From Emiliania huxleyi CCMP1516 (taxonomy: Eukaryota > Haptophyta > Isochrysidales > Noelaerhabdaceae): a stretch of 50,172 nucleotides of DNA. Numbering within the stretch: the stretch's first letter is position 1; every line of letters begins with the position of its first letter. The position numbers and the translations under genes were made by a program. This document shows, piece after piece, positions 20,740 to 29,887 of this stretch. Where the stretch lies: assembly GCF_000372725.1 (NCBI RefSeq), contig NW_005198673.1, positions 15,993-66,164 of the forward strand. Reading direction: 5' to 3'. Below the pieces are notes generated by a model. The model searched no databases. It saw only the letters and a program-made list of their open reading frames with translations, and had not been told where the DNA came from.

Positions 20740-21951
20740 ATGGACCTCCTCCGCGCCCTCTTCGGCAGTCGCTGTAGTCTGTCTGAGCCGCTGACACTCT
20801 CGCCCGGCGACGATCCCCCTCCGCCGCTCCCTCCGCTGCTCACTCTCCCGGCCGACGCGCTCGTGCACCTGTGCACCAGCCTTTCCGTCGAGGACCTCTC
20901 CCGTCTCTCGCTCGTCATTGGTGGCCTTCCGGACGAGGTGTGGCGTCACTCGCTCAGAAGCTGGATCGCTCGCGTCGACAGGTTCGGCTGTGACAGCGGC
21001 GACGACCTCGAAGCGTGGCTTGAGGAGGCCGCTGCGGCCCTCGTCGTCTCGGGCGGTGCGGGCGACCGGCCGCTCCGCGCACTCGTCAACCGCCTCCGAC
21101 CGCTGCTTTGCGCCGTGTGCGACGAGGGCGAGGCGAGCCAGGTCTTTTTTGCCGCGTCGCGCCAAGGCGCCTGCGAGCGGTGCGCGAGCGAGCGGCCTCT
21201 CGAGCTCGAGCGCTGGCGGCGAGCTCAGTGCGTGCGCGAGGCGCGGGCGCTCGCTCTCCAGGACGAGGCGTCGCGCGCCGAGCTCGAGGCGGCGCTGCGC
21301 GACGTGCTGCCGCTCCCCGCCGGCGGATCGCGGCTGCTCTTCTCCTCGGACCGGCACGGCGGGTCGGCGACGGCGCTGCTGCGCGCGGCGAGAGACGAGC
21401 CGTGCAGCGTCGTGCTCGTGACCGAGCGGCCTCGCGCCTCCTCCGCCGCCGCCGCGGAGCGGAGAGCATTTGGCGCCTTCGTCGCGACCGCCTGGCCGCG
21501 CGCCGCTGGCGAGGGGCGGCGCTGGTTTGGCGATGCACGCTGCTGCCTCTTTGGCATTGCGCCTCGCGTCGTCGTTCACGCGGCGACGAGGGCGGACGAG
21601 CACTACTGCCTGGTGAGCCGGCAGGGCATCGGCTTCGGTGGCGACGTCGACGGCGGCCACGCGCTGAGCCTATCGCCCGACCTCTCCGTCGGCCGGTGCC
21701 TTCCCTCGCGCACGTACGGAGACACGTCGCGGCTCGCGAGCGGCGTCGACTTTGTGGCGGAGCGCGTGCAGCTGTGGGGCGTCGCAGAGGAGCCGGCGGC
21801 CAAGGCGCGCGCATCGCGGCGGGCGGCGTGGGAGGCGGGCGGCGACGGCGTGCTCGAGGGGGCAGCGTTGAAACCGGGCGCAGACAAGCTGATGCTCGAG
21901 TTTGTCGGCATCGAGCGAGACGTGGCGTTGCTCCGCCGCTATAACGGCTGA
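20740..21951 (+). CDS. F-box-like / TLDc domain protein
   Basis: ATG at 20740, 403 residues, single exon. Residues about 34-75 (LPADALVHLCTSLSVEDLSRLSLVIGGLPDEVWRHSL) look like an F-box. A TLDc domain occupies about 197-350: SRLLFSSDRHGGSATALLRAA, FGAFVATAWP, ARCCLFGIAP, YCLVSRQGIGFGGDVDGGHALSLSPDLSVGRCLPSRTYG and VDFVAERVQLWGV, which follow the order of TLDc proteins (OXR1/TBC1D24/TLDc). F-box plus TLDc suggests a substrate adaptor, or a V-ATPase/oxidative-stress link as in other TLDc proteins; both are inference. A remnant of the DDB1 C-terminus begins right after the stop codon. Confidence 0.85.
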   Translation: MDLLRALFGSRCSLSEPLTLSPGDDPPPPLPPLLTLPADALVHLCTSLSVEDLSRLSLVIGGLPDEVWRHSLRSWIARVDRFGCDSGDDLEAWLEEAAAALVVSGGAGDRPLRALVNRLRPLLCAVCDEGEASQVFFAASRQGACERCASERPLELERWRRAQCVREARALALQDEASRAELEAALRDVLPLPAGGSRLLFSSDRHGGSATALLRAARDEPCSVVLVTERPRASSAAAAERRAFGAFVATAWPRAAGEGRRWFGDARCCLFGIAPRVVVHAATRADEHYCLVSRQGIGFGGDVDGGHALSLSPDLSVGRCLPSRTYGDTSRLASGVDFVAERVQLWGVAEEPAAKARASRRAAWEAGGDGVLEGAALKPGADKLMLEFVGIERDVALLRRYNG

Positions 21952-21963
21952 TGCCAGTGTGCA

Positions 21964-22450
21964 GTGAGGGGTGATGGCGCATTTGTTTTCTCCGGGCTTC
22001 ACGTCGACGACACGTCCGCGCAGGTGCAGACGGCGCTCTCCCGCGTCGTCAAGGGGGTGGGTGGGCTCTCTCACGCGTCGTGGCGCTCCTTCGTCAACGA
22101 CCGGAAGACCGCCGACGCGCACGGCTTCATCGACGGCGACCTGATCGAGGCCTTCCTCGACTTGCCGCCGCGCAAGAAGGAGGAGGTCGTGCCACGCACA
22201 CACCACGCACAACAGAGACGCACCCCCCCCCCCCCCACACACACACACTCGCACGCACACACTCGCCTCGCTCGCTTGCTCACGCACACCGGGCCTTGCA
22301 CTTTCAATGCTGTGGGTCTCCTGTCTTCAGATGTGCAGCTGCGAGAGGGCTAGCCTGGCCCTCTCCGCTTGTGTTTGGAGAGTTGACCTCACCTCACCGC
22401 GCCTAGGTCGTCGCTGGGCTCGACATGACCGCCGAACAGCTCTCGCGTAG
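21964..22450 (+). pseudogene. DDB1: orphan C-terminal fragment of DDB1
   Basis: The frame reads [53 protein letters not shown] and, after an intron (22186-22406, or 22189-22406), VVAGLDMTAEQL. This is the final helical part of DDB1 (compare [27 protein letters not shown] in the animal protein). DDB1 is the roughly 1100-residue CUL4 ubiquitin-ligase adaptor; only about the last 70 residues are here, and upstream lies the stop of another gene. After AEQL the expected helix is lost. So it is a translocated fragment, or a last exon separated by assembly. The intron carries a copy of repeat C. Confidence 0.7.
22270..22345 (+). repeat. dispersed repeat C inside the DDB1-fragment intron
   Basis: GGGCCTTGCACTTTCAATGC then TGTGGGTCTCCTGTC; matches 39987-40060. 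A CA-rich run precedes both. Confidence 0.75.
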
Positions 22451-23334
22451 CAGCTGGCGCGCCTCCACTGACATGTCCACTTTGAGCTGCTTCGGAGGGA
22501 TCGCGCTTCGTGGATCGGGGACAGGTACCCACGGGACAGTGGTGGAGTGGACGCGAAGGGGCTGGCGGCTCATTAGCAGACCGAGGTGTTGTTCAGGCTT
22601 GTACGCAAATTATCAGGGCCGCTCCGGCGATAAATGTTTTCAACCCTACAAAGGTTCCCCCGGCCCCGCCCACGGCCACGGCTAACCATATGCAGTCGTG
22701 TGGAGTCTGTGTGGTCGTGTGGGCGGCGCGGCATGCCCGGCACCACCCACACGACTAGACGTTGAGGTCCTTGGTGAGCAGCGCCTGGAAGCGAACGAGG
22801 CTCGAATGTGTGAGGCAGGATTCAAGGAGGGAATGGCAAGGGGGCGGGGGACGGCAGGGAAGGCGAGGCTCACATGAAGCGCGAGTGGCCGCCGCCGGCG
22901 TGCTTGGCGACAAGAAGTCCACCCCGTTGATCAAAGTTGTCGCCGGATGGAGGGCTGTGTTTCTCTTGATGAGGGCCACGCGCCGGCTCGGAAGAGGGGC
23001 TGTCGACGGCGCAGCAGAGCGGCACGCCTTGCCGCTCGAGCCGCCAACAGCCCCCCACCTCGACGTGACGGCCGTTCCCAGGGCCTGCCGGTGCGAGCCC
23101 GACCCACGCCCCCGCCGGTGTGGCAAGCGCAGCAAGCGGCAGAACGAGACCGATCGTGCGACAAGACGGAGAGGCGCCGCCTCCGCCGCCTCGCCGCCCG
23201 GCAAGGCCCCGAGCGAAAGGTCACCGAGAAAGACTCCTGGGCCTCGCACCTTGGTTGGCGAGCCAGTAAGCTCGGAGACACCCCATTAGTGCGGCTCGAC
23301 CTCTGTGAGTCACTGCCTTCCCGGCGGTTTGGCT

Positions 23335-23505
23335 GTAGAGCCTCTACAACAAACTCTACAACAAAATCGCGCTCTACATCGCTCTACAACGGAGGCGCTT
23401 CGTCACGCGGCGGATGTAGAGCTCTACAGCTCTACAGCGCTCCAGAGCGCTCTACATCTCTACAGCTCTACAGCGCTCTACACTCTACATCCTCTACACC
23501 CTCCC
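23335..23505. repeat. cluster of CTCTACA(GC) short repeats
   Basis: CTCTACA occurs more than ten times, often as GCTCTACAGCGCTC, with no coding sense. Confidence 0.75.
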
Positions 23506-23635
23506 TCAGCTCTTCACACGGCCATCGCAGAGCGCGCGCCGATCGGAGTTCGACGCGGTCGAGGGGGGCCTTGCGGAGAGAGGCCAGCGAGATGGCAATC
23601 CTATGGGCACAGTCTCAATCAAAAAGAGCGCCTTC

Positions 23636-23759
23636 GGCACTACTCTCTCGAGGTCTCGGCGATGCGCATCGCAGGGTGAGTGTGAACGGGGCAGGAGAGC
23701 GGTGTGGGCGCGGCGGGTTCCGTGAGCAACAGGCGTCGCGCGCGGGGATCCAGCCAGGC

Positions 23760-23809
<50 letters not shown>

Positions 23810-23855
23810 GTGTTGTTGTTGTTGTGTGTGTGTGTGTGTATGATTGTTGTTGTTG
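23636..23855 (+). mobile_element. detached 3' tail of the retroelement (second copy)
   Basis: GGCACTACTCTCTCGAGGTC to about 23707 is almost identical to 16452-16523, encodes the same terminal peptide (RHYSLEVSAMRIAG and stop) and is likewise followed by (GT)n and GTTGTTGTTG. It looks like a severely 5'-truncated insertion of the same family. Confidence 0.7.
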
Positions 23856-24294
23856 GTGTAAGCAAACACACCCCATTGCGTGCGCTGTACTCGTGTTTGG
23901 ATTGACGGTGCTGAAGAAGTCCAAGTCGTCGCGGATCTGCCAGTCGGCAGGCAGGAACGGGTTGAAGTCTCCAGGCTGAAGCACCATAAGGGACCAAGTT
24001 TGCGTCAGGACTGCCCTCTCCGCTGTCCGCGCATCAGGAGACACAGGACGATTCCGAATGTAGATGTATTTGTAAAAATACGTGTAATACCGGGCGCCAC
24101 ACATGCTGCAACACGGCAGTCACCCGTCACAGGCCGGACAGGCACAATTACATGCTCATCGATTCGTCATCTGTTCATGCGTTCACACGGGGGTCTGAGA
24201 TCTGCCACGCACACGGTCCGGTCTGTCTTGAGGCATGAGGGTCTGGCCGCCCTCGCAGCACCAAAACGCCCGCCTCGCCTCGCCGCGCGCCCGT

Positions 24295-26745
24295 TCAAGC
24301 GGCCGCGCGGCTGCGCGCACTCGCCCTCGTCGAACGCTTCGACGGGGTGGCGGCTGCGCGGTTCGTGTCGACAGGCGTGAGCACGCGCGAGCTTTCGCGC
24401 GATGGCTGCGGCACAATCGGCGCGTGCAGCCGCGGGTCGAGCGAGATTGGCTTTGGGTAAAAGGAGCCTGCGCGTGGGCCGGAGGTGTTCGGGTGACCCG
24501 CCCCAGGCGAGTGGAGGAGGGCGCGGCGCGCGCGCGGAGGAGGGTGGGGCTGTGGAGGAAGGGGGGAGGGCGGCGCGCCATGGCCCTCGAAGCGGTCGAC
24601 GCGCGACGCGCCAAAGTCGTGCGTGCGGGCGCCTATGGGACGTGTCTCGGACATGGCATGGACAGGCCATGGACGCGACGCGCCAAAGTCGTGGCTGCGG
24701 GCGCCTCCCGACTGGTCGACCGGGTCGTAGTCGCGCTCGTCGTGCGCCTGCGCCCGGCCCGCCCCCTTTGCGCCGCGCCGCCGCTTGAGCCGCTGCGCCG
24801 ACTCCTCCTCCGCCGTCGCCGGCTCAGCGCACACCTTTCCTGGCGCGGCCTCGTCGGCCCGGCCCGCCCCCCCCGCCTCCGCCTCTGCGGCAGCTCGCTC
24901 AGCGGCGGCGGCGGCTCGCTCCTCTGCCGCCGCGGCGCGGCCTTCCGCCGCCTCCGCCCGCTGCAGCGCCTCGCTCAAGGCCGCCTCTAGCCTGCGCACC
25001 TCGATGGCGGAGGCCGCCGCGTCCGCCTCGGCCGCCCACGCGCGGGCCTGCGCCTTGTCCGCCCACTCGGCGAGGACGGCCTCGGCGGCGGTGCGCTGCT
25101 CGGCGGCGGCACGCGTGACGACCGCACTGCACGCGGCGGCGGCGGTCCGTGCGCAGAGTGCTCTCCGCACCGCGTCGCTCCGCAGCCGCTCCGACGCGTC
25201 GAGTGCGGCGGCCTGCGAGGTGGGTGGGTGTGTGTGTGGGGGGGGGGGGTGGCGGGATGTGAGTGGCGGGGTGGTGGGTGGCGGGGTGGTGGGACGGGTG
25301 GGGCGGGGTGGCAGGCTGGTAGCAGGACGAGTTGAGGGGAGGGGAGGGCGCCCGCGGAAAGAGGGAGGGAGAGAGGGAGAGAGGGAGCGGGGGGGGGAGG
25401 GGGGGGGCCAAGGAAGCGTGTCGGGAGGGCACCAGCTCGCGGTTGTGCGTGACGAGCTGCTCCCTCTCCCTCGCGCGGAGCTCCTCCTCCCTCGCCCGCT
25501 CCTCGTCGGCCTGGCGCGCCGCCTCTTCTGCCGAGAGCCGCTCGCTCCCCGGCTGGCGCGCCACCCGCGGCTTGGAGACGATGGTCCGCGCGCGCGAGAC
25601 GGTGTAGAGCGTCGAGAGCGTCTCGAGCGCATTCGGCTCGGCCGGCGAGGCGCAGGCGAGCATGAGCGTCTGCGTGGCGCCTGTCAACACTCAATCATAC
25701 TTGATGAAGAATTGAGAGGCGGCGGCACCGCGGGCACGCGGGTCTGGGCGGCGCCTCCGAGGCGGTCGGCGAGGACCTTGGTGAGGGAGGAGCCGTTGTA
25801 CGGCACGTGCGCCGCGCGCGAGCCCAGCGCGTGGATCACGTGGTTGAGGTGGAAGAGCGACAGGTTGATTTGGATGCCCTCGTGCTGCACCTTGCCCTCG
25901 GTGCCGGCGCGCTTGGTGCGCTCCGAGCCGGCGAGGTCGACGAAGGTGAGCTTGGGCCGGAGCTGGCCGGAGGCGCCCTCGCTCTTCGGGTCCGCCAGCC
26001 TCAGCTCCACCGAGAGCACCGCGTGCGACCGCGACGAGTGCTCGTTGAGCCGCGTGCTACTGGTGGCGCGCGCCGCGGCGCCGCGGGCGAGCAGCGCCGT
26101 CACGTCGGCGGCGGACTCGACGAGCTCGCGGCGCGCGGCGGGGAGGCCCCAGCCCGCGCCGTCCCGCTTGAGGTGCAGCCGGGGCAGCTCGCCGTCCGCC
26201 GCCGCCGGCGCCAGCAGGTCGTGCACCGCGTCCTCGTAGATTTGAACAAAGCTCGCGCGCGCAGCGGCGCCGGGCGGCAGCCGCTCAAAGATCTGCTCGA
26301 CCGACATCTGGATGAGGCCGGGCACGCGGCGCGCGCCCGCGCCCGATCCCATCGTGTGCGTCTTCCCAGAGCCGGTCTGCCCGTACGCGAGCACCGTCGC
26401 GTTGCAGCCCCGCAGCACGTTCGGGAGCAGCGTCGGTGCGACGCACGCGTCATAGACGGACGAGATGCCACCTTCGGGGCCGCCCACGTGGTCGAAGGCG
26501 AAGGGAAACGGCGCGCAGTCGAGCACCACCTCGGGCTTCTCCGGCTGCGGCTGGTGCAGGCACTCGGAGCCGCGTGGCTCGTGCGGCAGCAGCGGACGCA
26601 CGACGAGCGCGACCTGGACGCACTCGGAGCGACGCGTCGACACCATCTCGCCATCCGCGTTCGGACCGCCGCCGGAGAAGCGCTGGCGGCGGCGCGGCGG
26701 ATGCTGCTGCTGCTCCGAGGCCGAGGCCGACGCATTGGCCGACAT
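24295..26745 (-). CDS. kinesin motor protein with Ala-rich coiled-coil tail
   Basis: ATG ends at 26745. Exons 26745-25755, 25680-25433 and 25212-24295 total 2157 nt (718 residues). The N-terminal motor shows the P-loop GQTGSGKT, switch I NEHSSRSHA, switch II DLAGSERTKRAG and the closing LGGATQTLMLACASPAEPNALETLSTLYTVSRAR. After the neck come charged helices (EEAARQADEERAREEELRAREREQ) and an Ala/Glu coiled coil, then a basic, Pro-rich tail holding a duplicated ARxHDFGASR unit. Intron 1 (25681-25754) is GC-AG, intron 2 (25213-25432) GT-AG. Motor first and tail last suggests a plus-end kinesin; subfamily not assigned. GAAATTCTTTTC stands about 30 bases before the ATG. Confidence 0.85.
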
Positions 26746-26837
26746 AACACACGCTCAAAAGCGCAGGGTGTTCGGAAAAGAATTTCTTCAGTGTCTCTGT
26801 TTTCTTTCTTACAGAAATGCCGCGGATCAAATTTAGG

Positions 26838-26915
26838 TACATTCCCAGAGGAGCACCACTGCTGACGGGGTTTGCGAGAGAGAGTTTTTTGCGATGAGAA
26901 GCGATCCGAACGTGG
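26838..26915 (-). promoter_or_regulatory. shared upstream module B, copy at the kinesin gene
   Basis: Minus-strand phrases TCGC-TTCTCATCGCAAA, CCCGTCAGCAG and GGGAATGTAC match 47556-47617. Each lies about 90-230 bases before a minus-strand ATG. A promoter or 5'-leader function is inference; it may simply be a repeat. Confidence 0.45.
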
Positions 26916-27217
26916 CATTCGGGTGATTAGATCACTAACTACCGAAGAAACGCAAGAGCACTGCGACGCATCGCCATCGGGCTCATGCTAGCACCCACCT
27001 CGCGGGCCGATGTTCTGGCCCAGGGAGGCAGCCGCGGAGCACTCGCGAGCCGATATTCTGGCCCAGCGAGGCCGCTGCGGGACACACCGGCGGCTCGGTT
27101 CGCTCCTCAACGCAAACTCGGTCGTCGAGCAAGAGTCAGGTGTGTGTGTAAAGGCGGCGCGGCACGGTAAGGGTCGGCGGTAAGGCGGTAAGGCGGCAAC
27201 AGACGGCAGGCAGGATT

Positions 27218-27291
<74 letters not shown>
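27218..27291. repeat. (GA)n microsatellite
   Basis: About 36 GA units. Confidence 0.95.
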
Positions 27292-27293
<2 letters not shown>

Positions 27294-27417
27294 GAAAACC
27301 AACTCTCTCTTACATTTTGCAGGACCTCTCGTGTTGGAGAGAGATTTTTAGTCGTGTTGGTCCAAGTGTAAAAAGTTGTGTACCTGTGTTAGTGCCAGTG
27401 CGCCAGTCCCCGTGCCC

Positions 27418-27572
27418 AGAAAGAAAGAAAGCAAGAAGACGGACAACTCAAGAGAGGGATGGGAGGACGGCACGCCGCCACCACACAGGGATTCCCAGAA
27501 AGAAAGAAAGAAAACAGACAGCCCAAGTGGGAGGGATGGGAGGACGGCACGCCGCCACCACACAGGGATTTT
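27418..27572 (+). repeat. dispersed repeat A, two tandem copies
   Basis: Each copy of about 78 nt has AGAAAGAAAG, then GGGATGGGAGGACGGCACG, CCGCCACCACACAGGGATT. Further copies are at 44464-44540, 44611-44751 (+) and 47631-47775 (-). Confidence 0.9.
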
Positions 27573-27877
27573 AAGCAACCCCTGCCTATAGACGAGTACA
27601 GCTAAAGAGTACCCGGGGCTCCCCTTGCGGCTTTTGCACCTCCTGTGGAAGCAGCCGTTCAAGCGAGGCGGACCGTGCGACTCGAGTGTGGACTTGTGTA
27701 GCCGCTCCTGCGCGTGGCGGCCAGGGGGTGGGTGCTCTGGCGGGGTGCAGCGACTCAGGAATTTAGGTGGGCGCAGAGGAGCGCGCGCCGAGCGAGACTG
27801 CGGGCCGAACGCGTTACGAAAGGAAAGAGCGGCCGCACTCTGCTCGCTACCCCCCCTGCACAACTAAGCTCATGGCC

Positions 27878-28008
27878 GACCCCCCCCCCAGCAGCAGCGC
27901 TCTGCTGCTGGGGGGGTCGGGACCCCCCCCCCCAGCCCCAGCAGCAGCGCTCTGCTGCTGGGGGGGTCCGGACCCCCCCCAGCAGGAGCGCTCTGCCTGT
28001 GGGGGGTG
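27878..28008. repeat. three tandem poly-C/poly-G hairpins
   Basis: CCCCCCCAGCAGCAG-CGCT-CTGCTGCTGGGGGGG is a near-perfect palindrome, present twice and a third time with changes, spaced about 50 nt apart. Confidence 0.85.
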
Positions 28009-28163
28009 CTGGCATCTCTGTACAGACATGGATGAACAACTCTCTCACACAATGGTCACAAGTCTTTAGTAAAACGCCAGCGCTCGACACGACGAAGGTG
28101 TATTGGGCTCGAAGGGGCGGCGAACACAACCGCCTCGAGCGTACGAGTACCGCTAAAACACGA

Positions 28164-28263
28164 NNNNNNNNNNNNNNNNNNNNNNNNNNNNNNNNNNNNN
28201 NNNNNNNNNNNNNNNNNNNNNNNNNNNNNNNNNNNNNNNNNNNNNNNNNNNNNNNNNNNNNNN
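28164..28263. other. assembly gap (100 N)
   Basis: Exactly 100 N, a conventional scaffold gap; real distance unknown. Confidence 1.
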
Positions 28264-28922
28264 AATTTTAATTAGGGGGCTTGGTGATAAGACGTGCCCC
28301 TGCACAGGGTGTGGGAATATAGCTTAGGGTGCCCCCAGGACCCAAAAGAAAATAGCTTTCCGCCTCAAAAAGGGACGCCCGAGCCAAATCTGATGTGGGA
28401 GTGTTCCAATAGGAGGGAGGCCTCTTCCGTTGGGGGCCCGAGTGACTAGGAAACGAGGGTTCCCCATTGTGTCCCGCTCCAGCGGGAGGGGGACACTGCA
28501 TTGGGCGCCGAGCGCCCGGGGCACAGACCTTGTGCAAGCCGACCCTGGGGGAGTGCCCCGGTCCGGACCGATGGCGCTCGGTGTGGAGCAAGCAAGACCC
28601 CCCCCCCCCCCCCCATCGGCGCGCGCCCGAGGTTCAAACGGCCGCCAGGAGCACCAAGAGGACTCCTCATGGCTGTGGTCAAGTGGGCTTCGACCGGCCT
28701 CGGCTGGGGGGGCGGGTTGTCCCGGCTGCGGACGCCTTCTGCAGCCCCCTGGGATGGGGACAGCACCCCAAAACTGCCCCCGGCGGCATACAGCACTGCC
28801 AGCCAGCCTCTTCCTCCTCCTCAAGGGCTGTACTATAGGCCATATTGCGCCGCCTCCTACTGGCAGCCGGGCGGGCGCGCGCCGCGGGCGCCTCGGCGCG
28901 CGCACGGCTCGCAAAGTTCGAA

Positions 28923-28970
28923 CGAGTACTGCCGCCTGGCCGCCTCAAGGCTGCCGGGCGGCAGTACTCG
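28923..28970. repeat. perfect 14-bp inverted repeat
   Basis: CGAGTACTGCCGCC and GGCGGCAGTACTCG with a 20-nt loop. Too long to be chance in so short a stretch; function unknown. Confidence 0.7.
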
Positions 28971-29887
28971 CCTCGCAAGGCGCGCACCGGCTGCTCTGGC
29001 TGCTGCGCCGGCGGCCGCTGCGCTGGCCGCTGCTGCGCCGGCTGGCGGGCGGTACGGCCGCCGGCGGCCGCTGCACCCGCGCCTTCCCTCCATCCCTCGC
29101 GGGCGCCGTCGCGCCGCGCGCGCCCAAGTCTGCTGGCACACGGCACGCGTCGACCGTCGTCACACAGCCGCGGAGAACAGGCGGTGCTGTGCGCGAAGCG
29201 CGCGCGATCTCGTACTTTAAGGCTGGATCCGGCCATTCCAAGGGTATACCTTTGAGAATCCCCAGCGTCCCACCCTCCTAGTCACACTGTCCGAGGAGGC
29301 CACCGGCCAAAAGCGCATGTCTTGAAGGTCCGATACTGGAAGCCCATACAGGCACCTTACACACACTCTCAACATCTCGACTCGCCAACACGAAGTGCTG
29401 CGATCGGCGGTGGCCCGTTTCTTTTTTCTTTTCTTTTTTTGGGTCCTGTGGGCACCCTACCTCTGTCGCGTCGCTCTCTCGCTCTCCTCAGGGATTCCCA
29501 GTGTTGTGCGCTTGTTTTGTTTTGTTGTTTGTGCGTGCGAGAGAGAGAGATTTTTAGCAATACCTTAAAGAGAGGTTACAGGCGGGTAAGGTCCGTTAGC
29601 AATACCAAACAACTCTAACACTCACACGTCATTTGGGGCCTGTGGAGCCCTGTTCACGCGCGCGCGAGACGTGCAGACAGGGTGCGCGGCGCGCAAATCT
29701 TTTACGAGTGACAGTGCGCGCCAGTCCCGTGCCCAGTGGCTTGCGAGTTTAAAATTATGTGCTGTAATTCTCCCTCACGCGCGTCGAGCCTCGAATTCTC
29801 GTTTACGAAGCCGGCCACTGCGGCAGTTTTCTACGAAGCCGGCCGCTCTCGGCACCGCCATTCGCGAGCGACCTTCGAGTCTCCGCC

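Larger units (their letters stand above)
22451..24294. other. gene-poor region
   Basis: On the minus strand a short frame ends GCGCTGCTCACCAAGGACC then TCAACGTCTAG (22755-22784) after TTCCAG, which may be a terminal exon, but I could not connect it to an upstream exon in frame. An imperfect hairpin GTCGTGTGGGCGG/CCACCCACACGAC lies at 22714-22755. A cluster of CTCTACAGC-type heptamers spans about 23335-23505. The retroelement tail copy follows. Confidence 0.4.
26746..29887. other. repeat-dense intergenic region with sequence gap
   Basis: Contains shared upstream module B (26838-26915), a GA tract (27218-27291), two tandem copies of repeat A (27418-27572), three GC hairpins (27878-28008), the N gap, a 14-bp perfect stem (28923-28970) and a stretch before the CLC gene with CCAGTCCCGTGCCCAGTGGC (29720). 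Open frames across 28.3-29.3 kb run on both strands with biased composition and no recognisable domain. Confidence 0.5.

Noticed and set aside
22755..23249. Minus-strand gene ending ALLTKDLNV
   Set aside because: A convincing acceptor (TTCCAG) precedes the last 30 bases, but none of the upstream frames joins it with recognisable coding sense.
25213..25432. Reading the G-rich kinesin intron 2 as coding
   Set aside because: The frame across it is low-complexity (Pro/Ser/Thr), while GT-AG removal joins two coiled-coil segments cleanly.
28430..29281. Long open frames on both strands around 28.4-29.3 kb
   Set aside because: Compositionally biased (Arg/Gly/Pro), open on several frames at once, interrupted by hairpins; no domain seen.
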